Of a DNA stretch of 64,000 nucleotides, positions 42,292 through 51,363 are shown one piece after another (positions within the stretch are counted from its first letter, which is position 1; every line of letters begins with the position of its first letter). The notes beneath the pieces were generated by a model. The model saw only the letters and a program-made list of their open reading frames with translations, did not search any database and was not told the origin of the DNA. The position numbers and the translations under genes are program-made. Source of the stretch: Martinezella tropici (lineage in GTDB: Bacteria; Pseudomonadota; Alphaproteobacteria; Rhizobiales; Rhizobiaceae); assembly GCF_008370325.1 (NCBI RefSeq), contig NZ_VNIP01000015.1, forward strand, positions 124,001 through 188,000, written 5' to 3'.

Positions 42292-43038
42292 TTGCGCAGC
42301 CGAATGCTTGATACCAGAAAACCCGAGAGAAAGACGCGAACGAGCCATGCCCAGGTCGTCGACGATCTTGGCAAGGCGATCGTGTCAGGCGCTTTTCCGA
42401 TCGGTAGCATTCTTCCTGGCGATGGCGAGCTTCTGCAGCGTTTCAAGGTATCCCGTACCGTTCTGCGCGAGAGCATGAAGACCCTTGCGGCAAAGGGACT
42501 GGTCGTGCCCCGTGCGCGAGTCGGCACTCGCGTCACCGAGAGAATTCATTGGAACATGTTCGATAATGAAGTCCTTAACTGGCACTTCGAGAGCGGGGTC
42601 AACAAGGAGTTCCTTCTCCACCTCTATGATATACGCATGGCGTTCGAGCCCTTCGCCGCCAGCCTGGTAGCGGAGCGGGCCAGCCGCGAGGACATTGATC
42701 TCCTGCGTCGGCTCGCAGCCTCCATGGCTGCTCCACATCATACGTCGGACAGCCTGGCCGTTGCCGACCTGCATTTCCATCTGGCAATCACCGAAGCGTC
42801 GCAGAACCCGTTCATGCGCTCGCTCGGCGGGCTCATCGAGGCGGCATTGGTCGGCATGTTCCGCATGAGCGCGCCTCCCTCCAGCAATGGCTTCGCCAAC
42901 ATTGCCGACACGCATATGGCGATCGTCGATGCCATCGCAGCACGGAACGGCCCGGCCGCGCATAAGGCCATGGAGTTTGTTATCATCGATGGACGTCAGC
43001 ACGTCCTCGAAGGTTTTGCCGCTCTTGCCCAGGCCTGA
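42292..43038 (+). CDS. GntR-family regulator of the sugar importer
   Basis: A 248-residue FadR-like regulator: winged helix (AIVSGAFPIGSILPGDGELLQRFKVSRTVLRESMKTLAAKGLV, residues 28-70) and FCD domain (DLHFHLAITEASQNPFMRSL, DTHMAIVDAIAARN) with the expected Asp/His metal ligands. As last gene after yjfF it probably controls the importer operon; E. coli ytfQRT has no such linked gene. I prefer the TTG at 42292, eight bases after GGGAAGGA. The ATG at 42304 has no site, and the ATG at 42288 opens only a seven-codon frame. Confidence 0.85.
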   Translation: MRSRMLDTRKPERKTRTSHAQVVDDLGKAIVSGAFPIGSILPGDGELLQRFKVSRTVLRESMKTLAAKGLVVPRARVGTRVTERIHWNMFDNEVLNWHFESGVNKEFLLHLYDIRMAFEPFAASLVAERASREDIDLLRRLAASMAAPHHTSDSLAVADLHFHLAITEASQNPFMRSLGGLIEAALVGMFRMSAPPSSNGFANIADTHMAIVDAIAARNGPAAHKAMEFVIIDGRQHVLEGFAALAQA

Positions 43039-43141
43039 CGCCTGTCTTTAATTTCGCCGTAGTTCGCCGCTCGACTAGTTGCTATGAGAGGGACTGTGCC
43101 CGTCTGCGGGCAACGCCTGATCGTATATCTCGGAGCCCGAA

Positions 43142-44503
43142 ATGGAACGTACCTGCCTCGCCATCATCCTCGCCGCCGGCGACAGTACCCGTATGAAATC
43201 GTCGATGTCGAAGGTTCTGCATCCGATTGCCGGTCGCCCGATGATCGCGCACGTGATGGAGGCGATCGCCAAGACGGATATTTCGGCGGCGGCGCTGGTT
43301 GTCGGGCGCAATGCCGATGAGGTGAGTGCCGCAGCGTCAATCGGCGGCATCGCGGTCGAATCCTATCTGCAGAAGGAGCGCCTCGGCACCGGTCACGCCG
43401 TGCTGGCGGCGCGCGAAGCGATTGCCAGGGGATACGACGATATTCTCGTTGCCTACGGCGATGTGCCCCTACTGACCGACGCGCCGCTTCGCGCCGCCCG
43501 CCAGGGGCTGGCCGAAGGCAATGATGTCGTCGTCATCGGCTTTCACACGGACAATCCGAATGCCTATGGCAGGTTGCTGGTCAAGGATGGCGAATTGATT
43601 GCGATCCGCGAAGCAAAGGACGCAACGGACGCCGAGCTTGCGGTGACCTGGTGCAATAGCGGCCTGATGGCGATCAACGGCCGCAAGGCGCTCGATCTGC
43701 TCGACCGCATCGGCAACGATAATGCCAAGGGCGAATACTACCTCACCGATCTCGTCGAGATCGCCCGTTCGCTGGGCGGCCGCGCCGTGGCCGTCGATGC
43801 GCCCGAAGTCGAGATGACAGGCTGCAACAACCGCGCCGAACTCGCCTTCATCGAGCGTCTCTGGCAGGAGCGGCGCCGGCATGAGCTGATGCTGTCCGGC
43901 GTCACCATGATTGCGCCAGAGACCGTGTTTTTGGCCTACGATACCGTTATCGGCCAGGATGCGTTGATCGAGCCGAATGTCGTGTTCGGCCCGGGTGCGT
44001 TCATCGAAGGCGGCGCGATCGTCCACGCCTTCTCGCATATAGAGGGCGCGCATGTCAGCGCGGGTGCTACCGTCGGGCCATTTGCAAGGCTGCGCCCTGG
44101 TGCGGACCTCGCTCGCGGCGCAAAGGTCGGCAATTTCTGCGAGGTCAAGAACGGCAAGATCGGTGAGGGCGCCAAGGTCAATCATCTGACCTATATCGGC
44201 GACGCGACGATCGGCGCTGCCAGCAACATTGGTGCCGGCACGATCACCTGCAACTATGACGGGGTGAACAAATACGAGACCCATATCGGCGCCAATGCCT
44301 TCGTCGGGTCCAACTCCGCGCTGGTCGCGCCCATTCGCATCGGAGACGGCGCCTATATTGCTTCCGGCAGCGTCATCACGGATGATGTTCCGGCTGAAGC
44401 CTTGGCCTTCGGCCGTGCACGCCAGGAAATCAAGCCGGAACGTGCCAAGGCCTTGCGCGAGCGGGCGCTCGCCGTCAAGGCAGCGAAGAAGAGCGATCGC
44501 TAA
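43142..44503 (+). CDS. glmU: Bifunctional GlmU
   Basis: Makes UDP-GlcNAc from glucosamine-1-phosphate by acetylation and uridylylation, feeding peptidoglycan and lipid A. The 453-residue protein has the N-terminal uridylyltransferase (IILAAGDSTRMKSSMSKVLHPIAGRPM, AYGDVPLLT) and a C-terminal left-handed beta-helix acetyltransferase with hexapeptide repeats (GARFxxLRPGADL region, GAGTITCNYDGVNK). glmS follows 114 bases on, so two steps of one pathway are linked. Confidence 0.97.
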   Translation: MERTCLAIILAAGDSTRMKSSMSKVLHPIAGRPMIAHVMEAIAKTDISAAALVVGRNADEVSAAASIGGIAVESYLQKERLGTGHAVLAAREAIARGYDDILVAYGDVPLLTDAPLRAARQGLAEGNDVVVIGFHTDNPNAYGRLLVKDGELIAIREAKDATDAELAVTWCNSGLMAINGRKALDLLDRIGNDNAKGEYYLTDLVEIARSLGGRAVAVDAPEVEMTGCNNRAELAFIERLWQERRRHELMLSGVTMIAPETVFLAYDTVIGQDALIEPNVVFGPGAFIEGGAIVHAFSHIEGAHVSAGATVGPFARLRPGADLARGAKVGNFCEVKNGKIGEGAKVNHLTYIGDATIGAASNIGAGTITCNYDGVNKYETHIGANAFVGSNSALVAPIRIGDGAYIASGSVITDDVPAEALAFGRARQEIKPERAKALRERALAVKAAKKSDR

Positions 44504-44519
44504 ATCTTTGGGCCGCGGG

Positions 44520-44552
44520 CGTAACGGTCCGAAATCGAAAGTGACCGTTACG
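44520..44552 (+). promoter_or_regulatory. Hairpin between glmU and glmS
   Basis: CGTAACGGTC (44520-44529) and GACCGTTACG (44543-44552) form a perfect 10-base stem with a 13-base loop, 66 bases before glmS. No U-run follows. It may separate or process the glmUS transcript or regulate glmS translation. Confidence 0.5.
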
Positions 44553-44617
44553 GCATTGAGAAAATTGCAGGAATGATTAGGACTCGCCCTCATATTTGAG
44601 GCCAGACGGAGAGTTGT

Positions 44618-46444
44618 ATGTGCGGCATTGTTGGGATCGTCGGAACGAAGCCTGTAGCGGACCGCTTGGTGGACGCGCTGCGGCGCCTCGAATACCGCGG
44701 TTATGATTCAGCCGGCGTCGCGACGATCCATGACGGCGTGATGGATCGCCGCCGCACGGAAGGAAAGCTCTTCAATCTGGAGAAGCGGCTGGAGACGGAT
44801 CCTCTGCCCGGTACGACAGGCATTGCCCATACGCGCTGGGCAACGCACGGCGTTCCGAACGAGACCAATGCCCACCCGCATTTCGTGGAAGGCGTTGCCG
44901 TCGTCCATAACGGCATCATCGAAAACTTCTCCGAACTGCGCGAGGAGCTGAAGGCCGAAGGCAAGGTATTTGCTTCGCAGACGGACACGGAAGTGGTTGC
45001 ACACCTGCTCGCTAACCATATCCGCGAAGGTCTCGAGCCACGCGCCGCAATGCTGAAGATGCTGAACCGCGTAACCGGTGCCTATGCATTGGCCGTGATG
45101 TTTGAGAACGATCCCGACACGCTGATAGCGGCGCGTTCTGGCCCGCCGCTTGCCGTGGGTTACGGCAAGGGCGAGATGTTCCTCGGCTCGGATGCAATCG
45201 CGCTTGCGCCCTTCACCAACGAGATCAGTTATCTCGTCGACGGCGACTGCGCGATCGTCACCCATGCCGGCGCGACCATTCTCGATTTCAACGGAAATGA
45301 GGTGAGCAGGCCGCGGCAGATTTCGCAGGCAACCGCCTATGTGGTCGACAAGGGCAACCATCGTCACTTCATGGAGAAGGAGATCTACGAACAGCCGGAG
45401 GTCATCTCCCACGCGCTGAGCCACTACGTGGATTTTGCCAGCCATCGCGTTCGCCCAGGCGCATCGGCAATCGATTTCGGCAGCGTCTCCGGCCTGGCGA
45501 TCTCCGCTTGCGGCACGGCCTATCTTGCCGGCCTGATCGGCAAATACTGGTTCGAGCGCTATGCGCGCTTGCCGGTCGAAATCGACGTCGCCTCCGAATT
45601 CCGTTATCGCGAAATGCCATTATTGCCATCGCAGGCGGCGTTGTTCATCTCGCAATCCGGCGAGACGGCCGATACGCTGGCCTCGCTGCGCTATTGCCGG
45701 GATCACGGCCTCAAAATCGGTGCGGTCGTCAACGTCAAGGAATCGACCATTGCGCGCGAGTCCGATGCCGTGTTTCCGATCATGGCCGGTCCCGAGATCG
45801 GCGTTGCCTCGACGAAAGCCTTCACCTGCCAGCTTGCGGTTCTTGCTTCGCTGGCGATCGGCGCGGGTGTCGCTCGCGGTACGGTCAGCGCTGCCGATGA
45901 ACAGGAGATGGTGCGGCATCTCGTCGAGATGCCGCGCATCATGGCCAATGTCCTGAATATCATCCAGCCGCAGATGGAAAGCCTGGCGCGCGAGATATCG
46001 AAGTTCAAGGATGTGCTCTATCTCGGTCGCGGCACCAGCTTCCCGCTCGCCATGGAAGGCGCGCTGAAGCTGAAGGAAATCTCCTACATCCACGCCGAGG
46101 GATATGCGGCTGGCGAACTGAAACACGGTCCTATTGCCCTGATCGACGAGAACATGCCCGTTATCGTCATCGCGCCGCATGACCGCTTCTTCGACAAGAC
46201 CGTTTCCAACATGCAGGAAGTGGCGGCGCGTGGCGGTCGGATCATCTTCATCACGGATGAAGCCGGAGCTGCCGCCTCGACATTGCCGACAATGGCGACG
46301 ATTACGCTGCCGGTCGTCGATGAGATCATTGCACCGATCATCTTCTCGCTGCCGATTCAGCTGCTTGCCTATCATACCGCCGTCTTCATGGGGACGGATG
46401 TCGATCAGCCGCGCAACCTCGCCAAATCGGTGACGGTGGAATAG
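44618..46444 (+). CDS. glmS: Glutamine-fructose-6-phosphate aminotransferase
   Basis: Forms glucosamine-6-phosphate from fructose-6-phosphate and glutamine, the entry step to amino-sugar synthesis. The 608-residue protein opens with MCGIVGIVG, whose Cys (second residue after Met removal) is the glutaminase nucleophile. RRLEYRGYDSAG and HTRWATHG follow, then two SIS sugar-isomerase domains (FISQSGETADTLASLR, AEGYAAGELKHGPIALI) and a closing PRNLAKSVTVE. GGAG lies six bases before the ATG. No glmS ribozyme was recognised. Confidence 0.98.
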   Translation: MCGIVGIVGTKPVADRLVDALRRLEYRGYDSAGVATIHDGVMDRRRTEGKLFNLEKRLETDPLPGTTGIAHTRWATHGVPNETNAHPHFVEGVAVVHNGIIENFSELREELKAEGKVFASQTDTEVVAHLLANHIREGLEPRAAMLKMLNRVTGAYALAVMFENDPDTLIAARSGPPLAVGYGKGEMFLGSDAIALAPFTNEISYLVDGDCAIVTHAGATILDFNGNEVSRPRQISQATAYVVDKGNHRHFMEKEIYEQPEVISHALSHYVDFASHRVRPGASAIDFGSVSGLAISACGTAYLAGLIGKYWFERYARLPVEIDVASEFRYREMPLLPSQAALFISQSGETADTLASLRYCRDHGLKIGAVVNVKESTIARESDAVFPIMAGPEIGVASTKAFTCQLAVLASLAIGAGVARGTVSAADEQEMVRHLVEMPRIMANVLNIIQPQMESLAREISKFKDVLYLGRGTSFPLAMEGALKLKEISYIHAEGYAAGELKHGPIALIDENMPVIVIAPHDRFFDKTVSNMQEVAARGGRIIFITDEAGAAASTLPTMATITLPVVDEIIAPIIFSLPIQLLAYHTAVFMGTDVDQPRNLAKSVTVE

Positions 46445-46620
46445 GTTTTTCCGCCGGCCTTCCTTCGCGGTCACGTCGTCGTGAGCCGGCACCTGTTCGG
46501 CGCGGAGACGTGACTGGCTGGTTGTATGCCGACCCGATTTCTGGCAGTCTTTCCAAAGGAGACGTGGGGGAGGATTTGCCGGTCGGCGGTAGGCGACCGA
46601 ACGGAGTTTTCGAGCGGCGA

Positions 46621-47322
46621 ATGACTGAGAAGCTCATCAAAATGTCCGTGACCACGCGGATCAGAAACAACTTCCTGGCCGGCCTGATTATCTGCGCTCC
46701 GATTGCCATTACGCTCTGGCTGACCTGGTCCGTCGTCCATTGGGCCGACAGCTGGGTCCGTCCCTATATTCCCGCGCGCTACGACCCTGAAAGTTATCTC
46801 AATTTTGCTGTTCCCGGCACCGGCCTGCTGATCGCGATGATCTTCATTACGCTGGTCGGTTTTCTTGCCAAGAACCTGATCGGGCAGAGCATCGTCCGTG
46901 TCGGCGAGTCGATCGTCAATCGCGTGCCTCTGGTGCGGACCATCTACAAGAGCGTCAAGCAGATCTTCGAAACCGTGCTGAAGGAGCAGGGTTCGTCGTT
47001 CAAAAAGGTGGGGCTGATCGAGTATCCGAGCCCCGGTCTCTGGTCGATGGTGTTCATATCGACGGATGCCAAGGGCGAGATTGCTTCGAAATTCAATGCC
47101 ATGGGTCAGGACATGGTAGCGGTCTTCCTGCCGCCGACTCCCGTACCTACGGCCGGATTCCTTGTTTTTGTTCCGCGCGAAAAGATCACGGTGCTCGATA
47201 TGAGCCCGGAGGATGGCGCCAAGCTCCTGATATCAGGCGGCCTGGTTTCGCCCGAATACAAGGAAGAGCTGGTCGCGGCGAAGGGGCTGCCCAGGCCCGT
47301 TCCGATGAAGTCGCTGACTTAA
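46621..47322 (+). CDS. DUF502 membrane protein
   Basis: A 233-residue protein with two membrane segments (about 14-35 and 59-82) and a soluble C-terminal domain. The pattern NFLAGLIICAPIAITLWLTW, PGTGLLIAMIFITLVGFLAKNLIG and RVPLVRTIYKSVKQIFETV is the DUF502 signature; function is unknown, though plant relatives act in trafficking. The ATG at 46621 gives the usual N-terminus, while an open frame upstream to 46510 is unlike the family. It lies after glmS but with a 176-base gap. Confidence 0.85.
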   Translation: MTEKLIKMSVTTRIRNNFLAGLIICAPIAITLWLTWSVVHWADSWVRPYIPARYDPESYLNFAVPGTGLLIAMIFITLVGFLAKNLIGQSIVRVGESIVNRVPLVRTIYKSVKQIFETVLKEQGSSFKKVGLIEYPSPGLWSMVFISTDAKGEIASKFNAMGQDMVAVFLPPTPVPTAGFLVFVPREKITVLDMSPEDGAKLLISGGLVSPEYKEELVAAKGLPRPVPMKSLT

Positions 47323-47369
47323 CACTCCCGTTCCTGTCGTAGGTCTCCTGATTTCGCGTATCGCGCGAA

Positions 47370-47387
47370 CTGTCATGTCCCTATCAT
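47370..47387 (+). promoter_or_regulatory. Pho box (PhoB site) upstream of the phytase-like gene
   Basis: CTGTCAT (47370-47376), a four-base spacer GTCC, and CTATCAT (47381-47387) match the PhoB consensus of two CTGTCAT repeats 11 bases apart in 13 of 14 positions. It lies about 160 bases upstream of the start of a secreted phytase-like protein, a sensible target for phosphate control. Confidence 0.65.
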
Positions 47388-47548
47388 ATTGACGCCTTAG
47401 ATCGTCGTACGGGATAGGCAGTCGGATGCATCTCATCATCGAACGTTCGGAGTTTCGGCCCCGGGCTGTTGTTCTTCGACGCGGCTTGAGAGTGGGTCGC
47501 GGATGGATCTCATTGTCGCCATACGTATTTTCACCGGAGGATATTGTC

Positions 47549-49042
47549 TTGAAATATATGCGTTCCAAGAGCTTGCCGCTGTTGTCGGCTGTGCTTGCCA
47601 CATTTGTTTTTTCCGCGCCAGTCGCGGCGCTTGCGGATAGTTCCATCGCGGTCCAGGGCGTGACGCTCGTCAACAAGGGACGTGTCGCGGTTGGCCGCAT
47701 CCCGGCCAACCTGCGTGACAAATTCGGCGAGACCTTCGGCTCCGGCTCGGGCATGTCGATCGATACGAAGAGCTGGGTTCGCAATGCTGACGGCACATAT
47801 AAGGGCTCGCTGTGGCTGCTGCCGGACCGTGGCTACAACGTCGCGGGAACGACGGATTATCGCGCACGTCTCAACACGATCGAGGTCACTCTGGCCCCTG
47901 TTGCGCCCGGCGCAACCCCGCCAGCCGGTAAGGAGCAATCGGGCGTCGATGCCAAGTTGATCGACACCATGCTTTTGAAAGACGACAAGGGCGCCGACAC
48001 CACCGGTCTCGATCCGGTCAATGGCACTCGCCCTGCGGAAGGCAGCATGCCGCTGCTGCCCGCTGCTCCGAACGGCAAGATCTCGCTCGATACCGAAGCC
48101 GTTGCGCGTCTGCCTGACGGCACCATGTTCATCAGCGACGAATATGGCCCCTATATCTACCGCTTCGCCGCCGATGGCCGCATGATGTCCGCTACCCCTC
48201 CGCCGGCGGCCCTGCTGCCGATGCGCAATGGCGCCGTCAACTTCGCTTCCAATAACCCCGGTCCCGGCGAATCCGCTCCGGATCCGAAGGATCCGACCAG
48301 TGGCCGCCAGAACAACCAGGGCCTGGAAGGCATGTCCTTGACGCCGGACGGCAAGTTCCTGATTGCCGTGCTGCAATCCGCAACGCGCCAGGATGGCGGC
48401 GATTCCAGCTCCACGCGCGAGAACACCCGTGCGCTGGTCTATGATGCCGTCGATCCGGCAAATCTGAAGCTGGTTCATGAATATGTCGTGCCGCTGCCGG
48501 TCTTTACAAATGAGAAGGGCAAGACGGCCGTTGCAGCCCAGAGCGAAATCTATGCGCTCTCGCCGCAGACCTTCCTGATGCTGGCGCGTGACAGCAACAA
48601 TGGCTATGGCGTGAAAGGCGACAAGTCGCTCTATCGCAGCGTCGTTGCTGTCGATGTCTCCACCGCCACCGATATTGCGGGCAAGTTCGATGCCGACAAG
48701 CCGGTCGCACCCAAGGGCGTTCTTGACGCCTCGGTAAAGCCGGCAACGGTCAGTCAGTTCATCGACATCAACGACAGCGCCGATCTCGCTCGCTTCGGCC
48801 TCCATAACGGCGCGCCGAACGACCGCAACAACCTTTCGGAAAAGTGGGAGGCCATGTCGCTTGTCAGCGTTCAGGATCCGAAGCTGCCGGATGATTACTT
48901 CCTGTTCGTCGCCAACGACAACGACTTCCTGACCCAGGATGGTTTCCAGGTCGGCGCCGCCTACAAGGGCGACGGCGGAGGCGATGTCGACACCATGTTC
49001 CAGGTGTTCCAGGTCACCATTCCCGGCCTCGCTACCAAGTAA
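47549..49042 (+). CDS. Secreted phytase-like/esterase-like protein
   Basis: A 497-residue exported protein of the 'esterase-like activity of phytase' family. A signal peptide (residues 4-28, SLPLLSAVLATFVFSAPVAALA) is followed by beta-propeller-like blocks (GSGSGMSIDTKSW, LWLLPDRGYN, LDTEAVARLPDGTMFISDEYGPYIYRF, NNQGLEGMSLTPDG, FVANDNDFLT). The acidic residues in these loops suggest calcium binding. It probably hydrolyses phosphate esters in the periplasm or outside; a Pho box upstream supports this. The TTG start is chosen because GGAGG lies eight bases before it; the next ATG is too far. Confidence 0.85.
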   Translation: MKYMRSKSLPLLSAVLATFVFSAPVAALADSSIAVQGVTLVNKGRVAVGRIPANLRDKFGETFGSGSGMSIDTKSWVRNADGTYKGSLWLLPDRGYNVAGTTDYRARLNTIEVTLAPVAPGATPPAGKEQSGVDAKLIDTMLLKDDKGADTTGLDPVNGTRPAEGSMPLLPAAPNGKISLDTEAVARLPDGTMFISDEYGPYIYRFAADGRMMSATPPPAALLPMRNGAVNFASNNPGPGESAPDPKDPTSGRQNNQGLEGMSLTPDGKFLIAVLQSATRQDGGDSSSTRENTRALVYDAVDPANLKLVHEYVVPLPVFTNEKGKTAVAAQSEIYALSPQTFLMLARDSNNGYGVKGDKSLYRSVVAVDVSTATDIAGKFDADKPVAPKGVLDASVKPATVSQFIDINDSADLARFGLHNGAPNDRNNLSEKWEAMSLVSVQDPKLPDDYFLFVANDNDFLTQDGFQVGAAYKGDGGGDVDTMFQVFQVTIPGLATK

Positions 49043-49055
49043 TGCTCTTAAACCG

Positions 49056-49082
49056 GGATGGACGCGGCAGACGCGTCCATCC
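49056..49082. terminator. Hairpin between convergent phytase-like gene and recG
   Basis: GGATGGACGCG (49056-49066) pairs exactly with CGCGTCCATCC (49072-49082) around GCAGA. It sits between the two stop codons and can serve both strands, but lacks a T-run. Confidence 0.6.
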
Positions 49083-49084
49083 GC

Positions 49085-51190
49085 TCATCCGGCCCGCAGG
49101 AACCGGATCGCCTCGTCGCGGCGGAAGAGATAGAGCAGCGTCCGAACTGCCATGCCGCGCTCGCCCGTCAGCTCTGGGTCGCGCTCGATGAGATAGACGG
49201 CATCCTTGCGGGCGATTTCCAGAAGATCGGCATGGGCCTCGAGGCTGGCGATGCGGAAGCCCGGCGTGCCGGACTGACGCGTGCCGAGAAGCTCGCCTTC
49301 GCCGCGCAGCTTCAAGTCTTCTTCGGCAATCCGGAAGCCGTCTTCGGTCTCCCGCATGATCGATAGCCGCGCATGCCCGGTTTCGCCGAGCGGTCCCTTA
49401 TAGAGCAGGATACAGGTCGAGGCCTCGTCACCGCGACCGACGCGTCCGCGCAGCTGGTGCAGCTGTGCCAGGCCGAAACGTTCCGCATGTTCGATGACCA
49501 TGATCGTCGCGTCCGGTACGTCGACGCCCACTTCGACGACGGTCGTGGCGACCAGCAGGCGGATCTCGCCATTTTTGAAGGCCATCATGACGGCATCTTT
49601 TTCCGGGCCGCCCATGCGGCCATGGATAAGGCCGATGCCGGGGCCGAGCGCCTTGGTCAATGTGTCATGACGTTCCTCGACCGACATTAGATCGGATTCT
49701 TCGGATTCCTCCACAAGTGGGCATATCCAATAGGCTTTTTTACCCTCTGACAGCGCACTTTTCAGCCGGCCCACTATATCGCCGGTTCGCTCGTTCGGAA
49801 TAGTGATCGTCTGGATCGGCTTGCGGCCCGCCGGTTTCTCGGTGAGCTTGGACACGTCCATATCGCCGAAGGCGGCGAGCACCAGCGTCCGTGGGATCGG
49901 CGTTGCGGTCATGACGAGCATATGCGGCGAGATGCCCTTCGCAGTCAGGCGTAGGCGCTGGTGAACGCCGAAGCGATGCTGCTCGTCGACGACAGCCAGC
50001 ATGAGGTTGGCATAGGCGACGCTGTCTTGGAAAAGAGCATGCGTGCCGATGATGATCTGCGCCTCGCCGGAGGCGATGCGCTCGAGGATCGCATCTCGCT
50101 CTCGCCCCTTGGTGCGACCTGTGAGAACTTCGACGGAAAGATTTGCATTTGCTGCGAATTTCGAGATCGTAGTGTGATGCTGCCGGGCAAGAATTTCGGT
50201 CGGTGCCATCAGCACGGCCTGGCCGCCGCTTTCGATGACGGCGGCGATCGCCATTAGCGCAACCAGCGTCTTGCCCGCGCCGACATCGCCCTGCAGCAAG
50301 CGGAGCATGCGCTCGGTGCCTGCCATATCCTTGAGAATATCGGCAACCGCGTCGCGCTGACTGTTCGTCATAGAGAAGGGCAGGGTTTCCAGTATCTTAC
50401 CGCTGATTTCTCCAGTAGCATGCACCGGCTTTCCTGCCACCTTGCGCAGCCTTTGGCGAACCAGTGAGAGCGACAATTGCCCCGCCAGGAATTCGTCATA
50501 GGCAAGCCGGCGGCGGGCTGGTGCCTGCGGATCGATATCGGCAGCGTCTCTCGGCGCATGCAGCATATGGAAACTGTCGGATATCGAGGGGAAACCCTGC
50601 TTCTGGGCAAGGGCAAGGTCATCCCATTCGGGCAGTTGCGGAATGCGCGGAAGTGCGGCCTCGATGGTCTTGCGCAGGAATTTCGGCGCGAGCCCGGCGG
50701 TCAACGGATAGACCGGTTCGACCAGTGGCAGGTTTTCCGCCTCGCTCTCGCGCATGATATAGTCCGGATGCACCATGGACGGCCGGCCGTTGAACCAGTC
50801 GACCTTGCCGCTGACGGTGACGGTTTCATCGATCGGCAGCTGCTTTTCGAGCCATTGCGCCTTGCCGCGGAAGAAGACCAGCGCAAGCTCGCCTGTTTCG
50901 TCATGCAGATAGACGCGATAGGGAACGTTGCTGCGCGGATTGGGCGGCGGCTGATGGCGATCGACGCGGCCGGTAATGGTGACGATGGCGCCCTGCGGCG
51001 CGCGGGCGATACCCGGCTGTTCGCGCCGGTCGATGATCGAATGCGGCGCGTGGAAAATAAGGTCGATGACGCGGCAATCGTCGATCGTCTCCCGGTCGAG
51101 CAGTTTCACCAGCAGCTCGGATACCTTCGGCCCGACGCCGGGCAGCGAAGAGATGGAGGCAAACAGCGGGTCGAGGATAGCGGGACGCAT
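49085..51190 (-). CDS. recG: ATP-dependent DNA helicase RecG
   Basis: Unwinds and reverses stalled forks and branched DNA. The 701-residue protein has the N-terminal wedge domain (SLPGVGPKVSELLVKLL, an OB-fold around GRVDRHQPPPNPRS) and two helicase domains: Walker A GDVGAGKT, DExH box VVDEQHRFG, TATPIPRT, and RGRVGRG. The ATG at 51190 is at the family's usual place; a longer frame to 51322 is not like RecG. It is divergent from sdhE-mfd, and Mfd shares its helicase type. Confidence 0.97.
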   Translation of the reverse strand: MRPAILDPLFASISSLPGVGPKVSELLVKLLDRETIDDCRVIDLIFHAPHSIIDRREQPGIARAPQGAIVTITGRVDRHQPPPNPRSNVPYRVYLHDETGELALVFFRGKAQWLEKQLPIDETVTVSGKVDWFNGRPSMVHPDYIMRESEAENLPLVEPVYPLTAGLAPKFLRKTIEAALPRIPQLPEWDDLALAQKQGFPSISDSFHMLHAPRDAADIDPQAPARRRLAYDEFLAGQLSLSLVRQRLRKVAGKPVHATGEISGKILETLPFSMTNSQRDAVADILKDMAGTERMLRLLQGDVGAGKTLVALMAIAAVIESGGQAVLMAPTEILARQHHTTISKFAANANLSVEVLTGRTKGRERDAILERIASGEAQIIIGTHALFQDSVAYANLMLAVVDEQHRFGVHQRLRLTAKGISPHMLVMTATPIPRTLVLAAFGDMDVSKLTEKPAGRKPIQTITIPNERTGDIVGRLKSALSEGKKAYWICPLVEESEESDLMSVEERHDTLTKALGPGIGLIHGRMGGPEKDAVMMAFKNGEIRLLVATTVVEVGVDVPDATIMVIEHAERFGLAQLHQLRGRVGRGDEASTCILLYKGPLGETGHARLSIMRETEDGFRIAEEDLKLRGEGELLGTRQSGTPGFRIASLEAHADLLEIARKDAVYLIERDPELTGERGMAVRTLLYLFRRDEAIRFLRAG

Positions 51191-51363
51191 GGCGGGCAAA
51201 ATGCGACGGGCAGGGCGCGTTTGGCAAGGGGTCGCGCCACGCACGGCGTCTTTGAGGCCATCACTCCCCCGAAAATTGCGCTTCCGGCGCTTTTTTCTGA
51301 AAAACCGGTTCCCACCTTTCAATGCTGGTTTTATAGAGACGCATCAACATAAAGGTGTTTTTG

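Noticed and set aside
44504..44617. glmS ribozyme in the glmS leader
   Set aside because: That ribozyme is mostly found in Gram-positive bacteria, and none of its core was recognised; only a simple hairpin is present.
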